From Leisingera aquaemixtae (GTDB taxonomy: Bacteria > Pseudomonadota > Alphaproteobacteria > Rhodobacterales > Rhodobacteraceae): DNA of 64,000 nucleotides. Below are positions 1 through 9,216 of the stretch, piece after piece. The translations under genes and the position numbers were made by a program. Position 1 is the stretch's first letter. Every line of letters begins with the position of its first letter. The notes under the pieces are model-generated. The model made no database searches and was not told where the DNA came from. It worked only from the letters and a program-made list of their open reading frames with translations. The stretch is taken from positions 1-64,000 of the forward strand of contig NZ_CYSR01000040.1 in NCBI RefSeq assembly GCF_001458395.1. Direction: 5' to 3'.

Positions 1-474
1 GACAGCGTGGTGATCATCCCCGGCTACGGCATGGCGGTGGCGCAGGCGCAGCAGAACGTGGCCGAGCTGACCCGCCGCCTGCGCGCGAAAGGCAAGACTG
101 TGCGCTTTGCGATCCACCCGGTCGCAGGCCGCCTGCCGGGCCACATGAACGTGCTGCTGGCGGAGGCCAAGGTGCCCTACGACATCGTGCTGGAAATGGA
201 CGAGATCAACGAGGATTTCCCGGACACGGATGTGGCCATCGTGATCGGCTCCAACGACATCGTGAACCCTGCGGCGCAGGAGGACCCCAACTCCCCGATC
301 GCGGGCATGCCGGTGCTGGAATGCTGGAAGGCGAAACAGGTGTTTGTCTCCAAACGCGGCCAGGGCACGGGGTATTCCGGCATCGAGAACCCGCTGTTCT
401 TCAAGGAAAACACCCGCATGTTCTATGGCGATGCAAAGCAGAGCCTCGATACGCTGCTGGGCCTGATCCAGTAA
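1..474 (+). CDS. pntB: NAD(P) transhydrogenase subunit beta, C-terminal part (5' truncated by the window)
   Basis: Only the last 157 residues are present; the reading frame is open at the left edge. They correspond to domain III of PntB, the soluble NADP(H)-binding domain of the proton-translocating transhydrogenase that couples proton re-entry to NADPH formation at the inner membrane. Recognisable signatures are the [10 protein letters not shown] nucleotide-binding turn near the start, [14 protein letters not shown], the [13 protein letters not shown] segment that contacts NADP, and [16 protein letters not shown] near the C-terminus. The membrane domain lies outside the window. A hairpin terminator follows about 25 bases after the stop, so this is the end of its transcript. 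Identity is secure from the domain III motifs alone. Confidence 0.95.
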   Translation, partial: DSVVIIPGYGMAVAQAQQNVAELTRRLRAKGKTVRFAIHPVAGRLPGHMNVLLAEAKVPYDIVLEMDEINEDFPDTDVAIVIGSNDIVNPAAQEDPNSPIAGMPVLECWKAKQVFVSKRGQGTGYSGIENPLFFKENTRMFYGDAKQSLDTLLGLIQ

Positions 475-496
475 GTCAACGCTCAACAAAACAGGG

Positions 497-523
497 AAAG
501 GCGCTCCAACCGGGGCGCCTTTT
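497..523 (+). terminator. Rho-independent terminator after pntB
   Basis: An 8-bp stem (GGCGCTCC with GGGGCGCC, one G-U pair) around an AACC loop is followed by TTTT. It lies about 25 bases after the pntB stop. Confidence 0.75.
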
Positions 524-536
524 CAATTTCCGGACC

Positions 537-592
537 CTTCTTCTGGCTGAAAATATCCCGGGGGAGGCCGCAGGCCGGGGGCAGAGCCCCCA
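537..592 (+). repeat. Dispersed Roseobacter-type intergenic element, copy 1
   Basis: It contains the core CTTCTTCTGGC, three bases, then AAATATCC. A G-rich run and a CCGGGGGC/GCCCCC inverted repeat follow. The same core recurs at four other intergenic places in this window. It lies between the pntB terminator and the DUF3422 gene. No coding potential was seen. Confidence 0.6.
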
Positions 593-704
593 GAAACACC
601 GGCCCTGTATACCATTGCATTCAGCTAACGTATTGAAATAAAACATTTCTGTACATCTTTACGAGAGCGTTCTATGGTCACCGGCATTGCCCCGGAGACC
701 AAGA

Positions 705-1985
705 ATGCCCCCGATCCAGGACCACCCCCTGCGGTATCCGCTCACCAACGAACTGCACGCCCGGCCGTTTCCCGCCATGTCCAACCCCTGCACGGTGGTC
801 TACCTGGCGGTCAAACAGCCCAATGAGGCCGAACACCGCGACCGGATGCAGGATCTGCACCATCTGACGGATCTGCTTGACCGCCACGGTGCGCCGCACC
901 CGCAGCCGGGGGCGACCCATTATATGGCGCAGATCGGCCGCCACATGCTGAAGTGGGAACAGCATACCGAGTTCGTCAGCTATACCGTCTACAGCGACGG
1001 GACCGGCACCCGGGCCTTTGATCCGGCGGATTTCGAGGTGTTCCCGGCGGAATGGCTGGCCGCGGCGCCGGGCCAGCGCATTACCTCCACGATGTTCCGG
1101 GTCGAGCCCCGGCCTGCGGACGCCGCAGTCAAGACTCTGGCACAGGAGTGGTTCGTGCCGGAAAGCGTGGTGGTCTCGCAGGTGCTGGACGGCAGCGCGG
1201 TGATTGCGGGCGATTTTCGCATCGACCCGGCGGGCCACATGCGGTTCGCGGTGTTTCCGAACGCGGAGACCGGCAGCCAGCGCATCGGCCGGATTGTGCA
1301 GCGCTTGTGCGAGATCGAAACCTACCGGGCGATGGCGATGCTGGGGTTCTCCCGCGCCCGCGGCCTGACTCCGACCATCAGCGCGCTCGACACCCATCTG
1401 AGCGAGATGATGGTTGCGATGACAGCCGGATCAGCACCGGCCGAGCAGACCTTGTCGCAGCTGCTGACGGTCTCCGCCGAACTGGAGGCGATGGCGGCGC
1501 GCTCTGCTTTCCGGTTCAGCGCCACCGGAGCCTATGATGCCCTGGTCAGCCAGCGCGTCAGCCTGTTGCGCGAGACGCGGTATGAGGGGTTCCAGACGCT
1601 GGCGGAATTCATGCTGCGCCGGTTTGAGCCGGCCATGCGCACGGTGAAATCCACCGAAAAGCGGCTGGAAACGCTGGCGGACCGGGCCCGCAGGGCAGGG
1701 GAGCTGCTCCGGACCCGGGTGGATGTGGAGCGGTCTGCGCAGAACCAGGCGCTGCTGGCTAGTATGGACCGCCGCGCCGATATGGCGCTGCGGCTGCAGC
1801 ACACGGTTGAGGGGCTGTCGGTGGTGGCGATCAGCTATTACGCGGTGTCACTGGCGGCTTACGCGCTTTACCCGCTGACAACGGCGCTGGATATCAGCAA
1901 GGGCAGCCTGACGGCGCTGATCACTCTGCCGGTTGTCGGGCTTGTATGGCTGGGCGTGCGGCGGATCCGGAAGAAGCTGCACTGA
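705..1985 (+). CDS. DUF3422 family membrane protein
   Basis: A 426-residue protein resembling the DUF3422 family of proteobacterial proteins of unknown function. The N-terminal stretch HPLRYPLTNELHARPFP is a family hallmark. A long mainly alpha-helical, probably cytoplasmic region follows, with a charged helix around residues 280-350. Two hydrophobic segments at the extreme C-terminus (about residues 365-385 and 400-415) suggest tail anchoring in the inner membrane, with a basic end (RRIRKKLH). ATG 705 is preferred over the in-frame TTG at 687 because GGAG sits seven bases upstream of the ATG. The last 65 bases overlap the end of the convergent YeeE-type gene. No enzymatic motif was recognised. 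Confidence 0.88.
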   Translation: MPPIQDHPLRYPLTNELHARPFPAMSNPCTVVYLAVKQPNEAEHRDRMQDLHHLTDLLDRHGAPHPQPGATHYMAQIGRHMLKWEQHTEFVSYTVYSDGTGTRAFDPADFEVFPAEWLAAAPGQRITSTMFRVEPRPADAAVKTLAQEWFVPESVVVSQVLDGSAVIAGDFRIDPAGHMRFAVFPNAETGSQRIGRIVQRLCEIETYRAMAMLGFSRARGLTPTISALDTHLSEMMVAMTAGSAPAEQTLSQLLTVSAELEAMAARSAFRFSATGAYDALVSQRVSLLRETRYEGFQTLAEFMLRRFEPAMRTVKSTEKRLETLADRARRAGELLRTRVDVERSAQNQALLASMDRRADMALRLQHTVEGLSVVAISYYAVSLAAYALYPLTTALDISKGSLTALITLPVVGLVWLGVRRIRKKLH

Positions 1986-2994
1986 GCACGGCGTTCATGC
2001 CGAGGCCGCCAACTGCGATGAACGCGAGCGCCAGCACGGCGGCGAGGCTGAGGGGTGGAATGCCCGCCAGCCCGGCGCCCACGGTGCAGCCGCCGGCCAG
2101 CACGCCGCCCATGCCCATCAGCAGAGCACCGGCCAGGTAACGGCCGGTCTGGCGGGGGCTTTCGAAGCTTTTCCACTGGAAGCTGCCGCTGACCACCGCC
2201 GCGGCCAGCGCACCGGCCAGCACCCCGCCGGCCAGCCCGGCGCCAAATCCCGCAGGGATGGAGCTGGAGGCGATCACGAAGAACAGCGTGTCGGCGGCAG
2301 GGGCGGTGAAGGAGAGGCTCTCCATCGCGATGGGGTCGAATTCGTCAAACAGCACATAGCCGGTGCCAACCCAGGCCACGGGCACCAAGAGGCCGAGCGC
2401 CGCCGCGCCAGCAAGCGTGGGCGCCCGGTTGCCGGAGCGCAGCGCGATCAGCAGGGCTGCCGCCACGATCACACCGCTCCACAGCAGTGCGCCGCCGGGC
2501 AGGGCGGCAAGGGAGACCTGCTCCCCCGCGGGCAGGGTAACCGCGCCAAGCGCGGTGCGCACCGGGGCCAGCACGCCCTTCAGCGTGGCATGGGCGGTGA
2601 TGGCAAAGACAGCCATCACCATAAGTGCCCGCAGGTTGCCGCTGCCCGCCAGCACCAGCAGACGCGAGGCGCAGCCGCGGGTCAGGATCATGCCGGCGCC
2701 GAACATCAGCCCGCCAAGCGCGATGGCCAGAAGCGGCAGGTCCAGCGCCATCAGCCGGTGCTCCGCAAAGCTGATCCAGCCCTGCGCCACGGCCGCCTGG
2801 GTGCCGGCAACGGCCACCGCCAGGGCCATTGCCCAGACGCCTGCGGCCTGGCGGCGGTCCTCACCAGCCAGGGCGCGGCGGAAGCAGAAGCGGGTCAGCT
2901 GCGCCAGCACGCCGAACAGGACGCCGATGCCAAGCGCAAACAGGACGGAAACCTCCCGTGCTGTGGTCTCTTCAAAGCCGAATGTTTCGAACAT
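1921..2994 (-). CDS. YeeE/YedE family sulfur-compound transporter
   Basis: A 357-residue polytopic membrane protein of the YeeE/YedE (TsuA) family, which imports thiosulfate or related sulfur species. The three conserved cysteines of the family are recognisable: Cys37 in TRFCFRRAL, Cys108 in TRGCASRLL and Cys303 in GGCTVGAGLAG. In the structurally studied homologue these cysteines line the thiosulfate path. About nine hydrophobic helices are visible. The start at MFETFGF (2994) is preferred over a 13-residue-longer form, because the extra N-terminus is charged and lacks family character. No sulfurtransferase (TusA/YeeD-like) partner is adjacent, so the substrate is inferred from family only. 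It is transcribed alone and overlaps its convergent neighbour by 65 bases. Confidence 0.85.
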   Translation of the reverse strand: MFETFGFEETTAREVSVLFALGIGVLFGVLAQLTRFCFRRALAGEDRRQAAGVWAMALAVAVAGTQAAVAQGWISFAEHRLMALDLPLLAIALGGLMFGAGMILTRGCASRLLVLAGSGNLRALMVMAVFAITAHATLKGVLAPVRTALGAVTLPAGEQVSLAALPGGALLWSGVIVAAALLIALRSGNRAPTLAGAAALGLLVPVAWVGTGYVLFDEFDPIAMESLSFTAPAADTLFFVIASSSIPAGFGAGLAGGVLAGALAAAVVSGSFQWKSFESPRQTGRYLAGALLMGMGGVLAGGCTVGAGLAGIPPLSLAAVLALAFIAVGGLGMNAVLSAASSGSAARPAIQARQPAE

Positions 2995-3152
2995 GGCGCT
3001 CTCCAGCTGCGGATTTGGAACGTTTTCCCGCAATGGCGGGTTTTTCGCGCCCGGGCAAGCGGCGGACGGCGGGCAAAACAGGGCGGGGGCGGGAAGAAGT
3101 TCCGGCTTGGGCAGGCCGGGCGAAATGCTGATTTTGCCGGACAGCGCTGCTG

Positions 3153-3187
3153 CAAAACAAACTGGCCGCTTTGGGGAAAGCGGCCAG
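3153..3187 (-). terminator. Terminator of the leftward ABC-transporter operon
   Basis: A perfect 11-bp stem (CTGGCCGCTTT with AAAGCGGCCAG) encloses a four-base loop. Read on the minus strand it is followed by TTTGTTTT. It lies about 40 bases beyond the stop of the downstream permease gene. Confidence 0.8.
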
Positions 3188-3226
3188 AAGGCATGTTTTT
3201 ATTTGAATGTGTGCGTGCGTTCCGCC

Positions 3227-4198
3227 TCAGCGGCCGCGGATCCGCGGATCCAGCGCATCGCGCAGCCCGTCGCCCAGGTAGTTCACGCTCAGCACCGTCA
3301 GCGAGATGGCCATGCCGGGCCAGAACACCCGCTCAGGATACTGCTGCAGGTAGTCGGTGGCATCGAACAGCAGCCGCCCCCAGGTCGGGAAGTCCGGCGG
3401 GAAGCCGAGGCCGAGGAAGGAGAGCGAGGACTCGGTGATGATCGCCGTGGCGATGCCCAGCGTGGCCGAGACCATGATCGGCGACAGCACGTTGGGCAGG
3501 ATGTGCCGGGTGATCAGGCCGCTGTTGGTGGTGCCGATGGAGCGCGCCGCCATCACGAACTCGCGCTCCTTCAGCGCCAGCACATCGCCGCGCACGATCC
3601 GCGCGGTCGGCATCCAGCTGGTCACCCCGATCGAGGCCACGATCAGGATAAAGATCCCCTGTTCCGGCCCGAAGGCTGCATTCAGCGGCTCGCGGAACAA
3701 GAGCATCATCACCAGCAGCAGCGGCAGAAGCGGCAGCGCCAGGAACAGGTCGGTCATCCGCATCAGCGGGCCGTCCAGCCTCTTGAAGAAGCCGGCCAGC
3801 ACCCCGATGAAGGAGCCCAGGAACAGCGCCAGCAGCATCGCAGTCAGGCCCACGGAAACCGAGGTCGCGCCGCCTGCCATCATCCGGGCCAGCATGTCGC
3901 GGCCCAGCTGGTCGGTGCCGAAGGGATGCGCCCAGCTGGGACCCTGGTTGCGGGCGCGGATGTCGATCTTGGTGGCGTCAATATCCCAGACATAAGGCCC
4001 CAGGTAGACCGCCAGGATGATGAACAGGAACAGGGCCCCGCCCATCAGCGCGCCGCGGTGCGACTTGAACTGGTCCCAGACATCCTGCCACTGGCTGCGC
4101 GGCGGGTTGTGAAGCTCCTCCAGCGCGCCGGCGCCGGGCACCGCGGTCGAGGCGGGCGCCATGCCTTCGTCGGGCACAAAGCGTTCCTTGTCAGTCAT
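3227..4198 (-). CDS. Peptide-type ABC transporter permease, DppC/OppC family
   Basis: A 323-residue inner-membrane permease of the DppC/OppC family, the second channel subunit of a peptide/nickel/opine (PepT-class) importer. It has a cytoplasmic N-terminus of about 50 residues, one membrane segment (about 57-75), an extracytoplasmic loop with HPFGTDQLGRDMLARM typical of the family, and five further helices. The EAA loop that docks on the ATPase reads MAARSIGTTNSGLITRHILP. ATG 4198 has GAGG upstream and overlaps the preceding permease stop by eight bases, indicating translational coupling. Cargo cannot be read from the permease, but the neighbouring M20 deacylases point to peptides or N-acyl amino acids. 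Confidence 0.92.
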   Translation of the reverse strand: MTDKERFVPDEGMAPASTAVPGAGALEELHNPPRSQWQDVWDQFKSHRGALMGGALFLFIILAVYLGPYVWDIDATKIDIRARNQGPSWAHPFGTDQLGRDMLARMMAGGATSVSVGLTAMLLALFLGSFIGVLAGFFKRLDGPLMRMTDLFLALPLLPLLLVMMLLFREPLNAAFGPEQGIFILIVASIGVTSWMPTARIVRGDVLALKEREFVMAARSIGTTNSGLITRHILPNVLSPIMVSATLGIATAIITESSLSFLGLGFPPDFPTWGRLLFDATDYLQQYPERVFWPGMAISLTVLSVNYLGDGLRDALDPRIRGR

Positions 4199-5198
4199 AG
4201 CGGATCCTCGGGTCAAGAATGCCGTACAGCACGTCGGCGATCAGGTTGAACAGCACGATCAGCACCGCAAAGATGAAGGTGAGCGTCTGCACCATCGGCA
4301 GGTCGTTGGCCTGAATGGCGCCGATCAGCAGCTGGCCGATGCCGTTCACCTTGAACACCTGCTCGGTGATGATGGCGCCGCCAAAGATCGACGGGATGCC
4401 GAGCGCGATCACAGTGACCACGGGGATCATCGAGTTGCGCAGAACGTGGACCATCACCACCACATATTCGCTCAGTCCCTTGGCGCGGGCGGTGCGGACA
4501 TAGTCCTGGTTCAGGTTGTCCAGCATCGAGGCGCGCATGAAGCGGGAGAGCTGCGCGGTGATCTGCAGCGCCAGCACCATCACCGGCATGATCATCTGCT
4601 TCAGCTGGTAGACAAAGCTGTCCCAGCTGTCGACGGTATGAGTGGTGTCATAGATCGACGGGAACCAGCCCAGCTGCACCGAGAAGATCACGATCACCAG
4701 CACGCCGGAGAAGAACGGCGGCACCGAGAAGCCCACCATCGACACGAACGTTCCCAGCTGGTCGAACCAGCTGTACTGGCGGTAGGCGGAGTAGATGCCG
4801 ATCGGCAGCGCGATCAGGATGGCGACCACATAGGCGGTACCGACCACCCACAGGGTCTGCGGGATTCGCTGGATCACGATGTCCATTACCGGCGAACGGG
4901 TCTGCCAGGAGATCACTCTGAGGTCGCCTGCAGAGAACGAGGTGCCCAGGTAGTGGTCGATCAGAACCTGCGGCTCGATCCAGAAGAACTGCACCAGCCA
5001 CTTCCAGAAACGGATATGCATCGGCTGGCCAAGGCCAAGCGCCTCGCGCATTTTCTCTTTGACTTCAGGGGGCACGGTCAGGGGAACCTGCGCCATCGGG
5101 TCGCCCGGGGCGAGCTCCAGCAGCAGGAAGATCACGAGGCTGATGAACAGCAGTGTTGGTACTGCCAGGATCAGCCGCCGGATTGTAAAGGTCAGCAT
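4191..5198 (-). CDS. Peptide-type ABC transporter permease, DppB/OppB family
   Basis: A 335-residue permease, the first channel subunit of the importer. The N-terminus (RRLILAVPTLLFISLVIFLL) is the typical DppB first helix, followed by the ELAPGDP motif. Five more helices follow. The EAA loop DYVRTARAKGLSEYVVVMVH contacts the ATPase, and the C-terminus LYGILDPRIRYD is characteristic. It sits 149 bases downstream of the binding-protein gene and overlaps the DppC-type gene by eight bases, so the three form one leftward operon. A GC-rich hairpin lies between it and the binding-protein gene. Confidence 0.93.
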   Translation of the reverse strand: MLTFTIRRLILAVPTLLFISLVIFLLLELAPGDPMAQVPLTVPPEVKEKMREALGLGQPMHIRFWKWLVQFFWIEPQVLIDHYLGTSFSAGDLRVISWQTRSPVMDIVIQRIPQTLWVVGTAYVVAILIALPIGIYSAYRQYSWFDQLGTFVSMVGFSVPPFFSGVLVIVIFSVQLGWFPSIYDTTHTVDSWDSFVYQLKQMIMPVMVLALQITAQLSRFMRASMLDNLNQDYVRTARAKGLSEYVVVMVHVLRNSMIPVVTVIALGIPSIFGGAIITEQVFKVNGIGQLLIGAIQANDLPMVQTLTFIFAVLIVLFNLIADVLYGILDPRIRYD

Positions 5199-5308
5199 CA
5201 GGTAGGCGCCTTTGCAACTTGTATTAAGGTCGGAGCAGGCGGGGAGGGCCTCACATCCATGTCACGCGCAGGCGGTTAAACGTAACCAATGCTGAATGGC
5301 AAGGGGCC

Positions 5309-5336
5309 CCGATGTAACGTCAGGGCCCCGAGTGAG
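5309..5336 (-). promoter_or_regulatory. Intercistronic hairpin between binding-protein and permease genes
   Basis: An inverted repeat GGGGCCC...GGGCCCC with a 12-13 base loop lies directly after the binding-protein stop. It lacks a T-run. In ABC operons such hairpins commonly protect the binding-protein part of the mRNA or attenuate readthrough; that role is inferred here. Confidence 0.5.
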
Positions 5337-5347
5337 GCAAGCGCTGC

Positions 5348-7051
5348 TTACTTGATGCGGTACCAGTCAGCTGCGTTCCACAGCTCGCTGTCCCACACGT
5401 TCAGGTCAACGCCGCCCAGCGTGTTGGAATGCGCCGACAGGCGGCCGCGGTGCACCAGCGGGATCATGCCGCCGTTTTCGACCATGATGTCGTTGAGGCG
5501 GCGGCCGATTTCGGCGCGGGCCTCAAGGCCGGCAGTCTTGGTCAGCTCGGCGTGCAGCTGGTCGAACTCCTCGTTGCAGAAGCGCGAGATGTTCTCACCC
5601 TGCCACTGGGATTCCGGTTTCGGTGCCTTGTCGCACAGGCCGTTGGCCAGGTAGGCCTGCGGGTCGGTGCCGTCGAAGTTGTTGGCGTACATTTCCACGT
5701 CCGCATAGAACTTCTGGAAGGTGTCAGGCGAGCCCGGGTCGCCGCCGAAGAACACCGAGGCGTTGATGTTGCGCAGCTCGGATTCGATGCCGATCTGGCC
5801 CCACCACTCCTTGATCAGCGCCTGGAAGTCCTGGCGCACGGCGTTGGTCGAGGTCTGGTACAGGATCTTCATCGGCTTGCCGTCCGGGGTCTCCCGCACG
5901 CCGTCGCCATTGGTGTCCTTATAGCCGGCTTCCTCCAGCATCGCCTTGGCGCCTTCGATGTCCTGAGTGGAGCAGTCAAAGGTGTCAGACGCAAAGGCCG
6001 CAGGCGCAGGCACCCAGTTGCAGCCGACCTTGCCGGCCTTGCCATAGCCGATTTCCACCAGCAGCGGGCGGTCGATGGCCATCGACATCGCCTTGTAGAC
6101 GGCCGGGTCCTTCAGGAACGGATGCGGATGCTTGGCGGTGGAGCGCTCGCCCTCCGGCAGGTCCGGCGACGGGTCGGTCTGGTTCAGCATGATGCGTTCC
6201 ACCAGCGAGCCGAAGCCCGCAACCGGCTTGCCCTTGCCGCCTGCTTCCATCTGCGCGATCACTTCCGGCGCCAGCTGCAGGTTCCAGGCATAGTCGAACT
6301 CGCCGGTTTCCATCACCGCGCGGCCGGCCGCGGTGGCATCGCCGCCGCCCTTGAACAGCACCTTCGCAAACGCGGGCTTGGCCGGATCGCGGTAGTTGGG
6401 GTTGGCCGACATGGTGATCACGTCGTTCGGCTTGAACTCATCCACCACAAACGGACCGGTGCCGATCGGGGCAAAGTTGGCGTCGGTGCATTCCGGCGCC
6501 CGGGCGCCCATGCAGTTCTCGAACTGCGCTTTCTGCAGGATCGGGCTTTCACCGCCGGAGAACGGGCCATAGGGGAAGGGGGTCGGCTTGTCGAAGGTGA
6601 CCTTGACGGTCATGTCGTCCACCAGCTCGACGGAGGTGACACCCTCGAACTTGGTCAGCTGCGCGCAGCCGCCTTCGGGGTGCATACAGTAATCGGCGGT
6701 GAACTTCACGTCATGAGCGGTGAAGTCGGTGCCATCGGACCACTTGATGCCGGGTGCGATCTTCCAGGTGATCGAAGTCAGGTCTTCGCTGACGCCGCCG
6801 TTCTCAACTGTCGGGATCTCGGTTGCCAGATAGGGCACCATGTTGCCCTCGGGGTCATAGCGGGCCAGCGGCTCAATCACCAGCGAGGCGGCCTGGATGT
6901 CCTTGGTGCCGCCGGACAGGAACGGGTTCAGGATCGACGGCGCCTGCCAGTAGATGATGTTGACCTGGCCATCGGACCCGCGCTCAGCAAAGGCTGCCGG
7001 CGCCAGGGCCGCCGTGGCAACGGCCCCCATCAATAGGGATTTGAGTTTCAT
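5348..7051 (-). CDS. ABC transporter substrate-binding protein, family 5 (peptide/opine type)
   Basis: A 567-residue periplasmic binding protein of the SBP_bac_5 (DppA/OppA) family that delivers cargo to the two downstream permeases. It has a classical Sec signal peptide (MKLKSLLMGAVATAALAPA) with predicted cleavage after AFA. The mature protein begins around QVNIIYWQAPSILNPFLSGG, typical of the family. Length and the mid-protein PSPDLPEGERSTAKHPHPFL region fit the larger opine/peptide subgroup. ATG 7051 is supported by AGGAG a short distance upstream. The permeases follow on the same strand, while the ATPase gene diverges on the other side. Ligand is unknown. Confidence 0.92.
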   Translation of the reverse strand: MKLKSLLMGAVATAALAPAAFAERGSDGQVNIIYWQAPSILNPFLSGGTKDIQAASLVIEPLARYDPEGNMVPYLATEIPTVENGGVSEDLTSITWKIAPGIKWSDGTDFTAHDVKFTADYCMHPEGGCAQLTKFEGVTSVELVDDMTVKVTFDKPTPFPYGPFSGGESPILQKAQFENCMGARAPECTDANFAPIGTGPFVVDEFKPNDVITMSANPNYRDPAKPAFAKVLFKGGGDATAAGRAVMETGEFDYAWNLQLAPEVIAQMEAGGKGKPVAGFGSLVERIMLNQTDPSPDLPEGERSTAKHPHPFLKDPAVYKAMSMAIDRPLLVEIGYGKAGKVGCNWVPAPAAFASDTFDCSTQDIEGAKAMLEEAGYKDTNGDGVRETPDGKPMKILYQTSTNAVRQDFQALIKEWWGQIGIESELRNINASVFFGGDPGSPDTFQKFYADVEMYANNFDGTDPQAYLANGLCDKAPKPESQWQGENISRFCNEEFDQLHAELTKTAGLEARAEIGRRLNDIMVENGGMIPLVHRGRLSAHSNTLGGVDLNVWDSELWNAADWYRIK

Positions 7052-7393
7052 CACACTCTCCTTGTCGGACACGTTTTGTGTCTTTTTGTTGGCCGGACCG
7101 CAGCGGGCCCGGAGATTTGCCGCATGGCTGCGGAAGGGTCGCAATCGCACCTGCGCGCAGGCCGGAATTGCAGGCATTAAGCACTCTTAACATGTTGCCG
7201 GACAGACCGGCGCATGACGCTCTGCAGGCAACCACGGGGGTATCGAAAACCACTTCCCGGTAAATTGCAAATTCCAATTTTAAAAACCCTATGCATTATT
7301 TGCATGAGCATTTTTGTGCAAAGTAGAGTTTACTCCGGATGCTGGGGCCGCCATCCGCGGCTGGCCCGGGGAATGAAAGATAGGGAAGCCGTC
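7052..7393. promoter_or_regulatory. Divergent control region between binding-protein and ATPase genes
   Basis: This 342-base gap holds no convincing gene. It must carry the promoters for the leftward binding-protein/permease operon and the rightward ATPase operon. The stretch 7260-7330 is conspicuously AT-rich. It contains the inverted repeat ATGCA-TTATT-TGCAT (7291-7305) and further TTGCA/TGCAA words nearby, compatible with a regulator site. Close to the leftward start is a second inverted repeat, GACAC-GTTTT-GTGTC (7068-7082). I could not place -35/-10 elements with confidence. Confidence 0.45.
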
Positions 7394-9214
7394 ATGCTGG
7401 ACAACGCCATTGCGTCCATTCGAAACCTGCGTGTTGAGTTTCAGACCAAGGATGGCCCGGTGGTCGGGGTGGAGAACGTCTCCTTTGACGTGAGCCCGGG
7501 CGAAACCGTCTGCATCGTTGGGGAATCCGGCTCCGGCAAATCGGTTTCCTCGCTGTCGCTGATGCGCCTGGTGGAATTCGGCGGCGGCGAGATTGCGGGC
7601 GGCGAGCTGCTGTTCAACCGGCGGGAGGGCGGCGAGACAAACCTGGCGGACACCGAACAGGATATGATGAAGCAGATCCGCGGCAATGAGATCGGCATGA
7701 TCTTCCAGGAGCCGATGACCGCGCTCAATCCGGTGTTCACCGTCGGCCGCCAGCTGACCGAGGGCCTGCGCATCCACAAGAACATGTCCAAGGCCCAGGC
7801 CGAGGAACGCGCGCTGGAGCTGCTGCGCCAGGTCCGCATCCCGGAACCGGAACGCCGCCTGCGGCAGTACCCGCATGAACTCTCCGGCGGCATGCGCCAG
7901 CGTGTGGTGATCGCCATGGCAATGGCCTGCGAGCCGCGGCTGCTGATTGCGGACGAACCCACAACCGCGCTGGATGTGACCATCCAGGCGGAGATCCTGG
8001 CCCTGATGGACCGCCTCAAGCGCGAGACCGGGACGGCGGTGATGTTCATCACCCACGACATGGCGGTGGTCGCCCAGATGGCCGACCGCGTGGTCGTCAT
8101 GTACCGCGGCAACAAGGTTGAGGAAGGCCCCGTCGAAGAAATCTTCGAGAACCCCAAGCACGACTACACCAAGGCATTGCTGGCGGCGGTGCCGAAGCTG
8201 GGCGAGATGCGCGGCAAGCACTACCCCGAGCCGATGAAGCTGATGGGGGTCGAGGACCAGAAGATCGAGCCGATCAAGGGCACCGACGAGGTGCTTCTGG
8301 ACGTGCAGAACCTGACCACCCGCTTTCCGGTCAAGGGCGGCCTGCTGCGCCGCACCATTTCCAACGTGCACGCGGTCGAGGACGTGTCCTTCAAGGTCCT
8401 CAAGGGCCAGACCCTGTCGCTGGTCGGGGAATCCGGCTGCGGCAAATCCACCGCGGGCCGCTCGATCCTGCGGCTGGTGGAGCCGCTGTCGGGCAAGGTG
8501 GATTTCGAAGGCCGCGACGTTCTGAAATTCAGCGCCTCCCAGATGCACAAGGCGCGCCAGGACATGCAGATGATCTTCCAGGATCCCTTTGCGTCCCTGA
8601 ACCCGCAGATGCAGCTGATCGACCAGGTGGCAGAGCCGCTCCGCAACTACGGGCTGGCCAAGGGATCGGAGCTGCACGACCGCGTCGCCAGCCTGTTCGA
8701 CCGCGTCCACCTGCCGCGCAGCTTCATGCGCCGCTACCCGCACGAGATGTCCGGCGGCCAGCGCCAGCGCATCGCCATTGCCCGCGCCCTGGCGCTGAAC
8801 CCCAAGCTGATCGTCGCGGATGAGGCCGTCTCGGCGCTCGACGTGTCGGTGCAGGCGCAGGTCTTGAACCTGATGATGGAGCTGCAGGCGGAACTGGGCC
8901 TTTCCTTCCTGTTTATCAGCCACGACATGGCGGTGGTGGAGCGCGTCAGCCATCAGGTCGGCGTCATGTACCTGGGCCGCATCGTTGAGATCGGCCCCCG
9001 CGACCGCGTGTTCGAGAACCCGCTGCACGCCTATACCCAGGCGCTGATGAAGGCGGTCCCGATCGCCGACCCGCGACAGCGCAAGTCGGAGAAAGAGCTG
9101 AACTTCAAACCGATCCCGTCGCCGATCCATGAGGTCGGCTATCAGCCGGAGCCGTCGGAGTATCTGGAACTGGAGCCCGGCCATTTCGTGCTGACCACCG
9201 ACAGCGGCTACTGA
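7394..9214 (+). CDS. Fused double ATP-binding subunit of the peptide-type ABC transporter (DppD-DppF fusion)
   Basis: A 606-residue cytoplasmic protein containing two complete ABC ATPase domains in tandem, equivalent to DppD and DppF joined. Domain 1 has Walker A GESGSGKS (43-50), Q-loop FQEP, signature LSGGMRQR (163-170) and Walker B LLIADEP (183-189). Domain 2 has Walker A GESGCGKS (345-352), signature MSGGQRQR and Walker B LIVADEAVSALD. Each domain is followed by the oligopeptide-transporter C-terminal region (ENPKHDYTKALLAAVP and ENPLHAYTQALMKAVP). The start ATG 7394 follows AGGGAAG; longer in-frame forms lack a ribosome site. It is divergent from the other transporter genes and leads an operon with an SDR, an ArgE-like gene and perhaps the M20 genes. 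Confidence 0.94.
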   Translation: MLDNAIASIRNLRVEFQTKDGPVVGVENVSFDVSPGETVCIVGESGSGKSVSSLSLMRLVEFGGGEIAGGELLFNRREGGETNLADTEQDMMKQIRGNEIGMIFQEPMTALNPVFTVGRQLTEGLRIHKNMSKAQAEERALELLRQVRIPEPERRLRQYPHELSGGMRQRVVIAMAMACEPRLLIADEPTTALDVTIQAEILALMDRLKRETGTAVMFITHDMAVVAQMADRVVVMYRGNKVEEGPVEEIFENPKHDYTKALLAAVPKLGEMRGKHYPEPMKLMGVEDQKIEPIKGTDEVLLDVQNLTTRFPVKGGLLRRTISNVHAVEDVSFKVLKGQTLSLVGESGCGKSTAGRSILRLVEPLSGKVDFEGRDVLKFSASQMHKARQDMQMIFQDPFASLNPQMQLIDQVAEPLRNYGLAKGSELHDRVASLFDRVHLPRSFMRRYPHEMSGGQRQRIAIARALALNPKLIVADEAVSALDVSVQAQVLNLMMELQAELGLSFLFISHDMAVVERVSHQVGVMYLGRIVEIGPRDRVFENPLHAYTQALMKAVPIADPRQRKSEKELNFKPIPSPIHEVGYQPEPSEYLELEPGHFVLTTDSGY

Positions 9215-9216
9215 TC

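Noticed and set aside
7214-7393. 60-residue N-terminal extension of the fused ABC ATPase
   Set aside because: The extension spans the AT-rich divergent promoter region and lacks family similarity. AGGGAAG supports ATG 7394.
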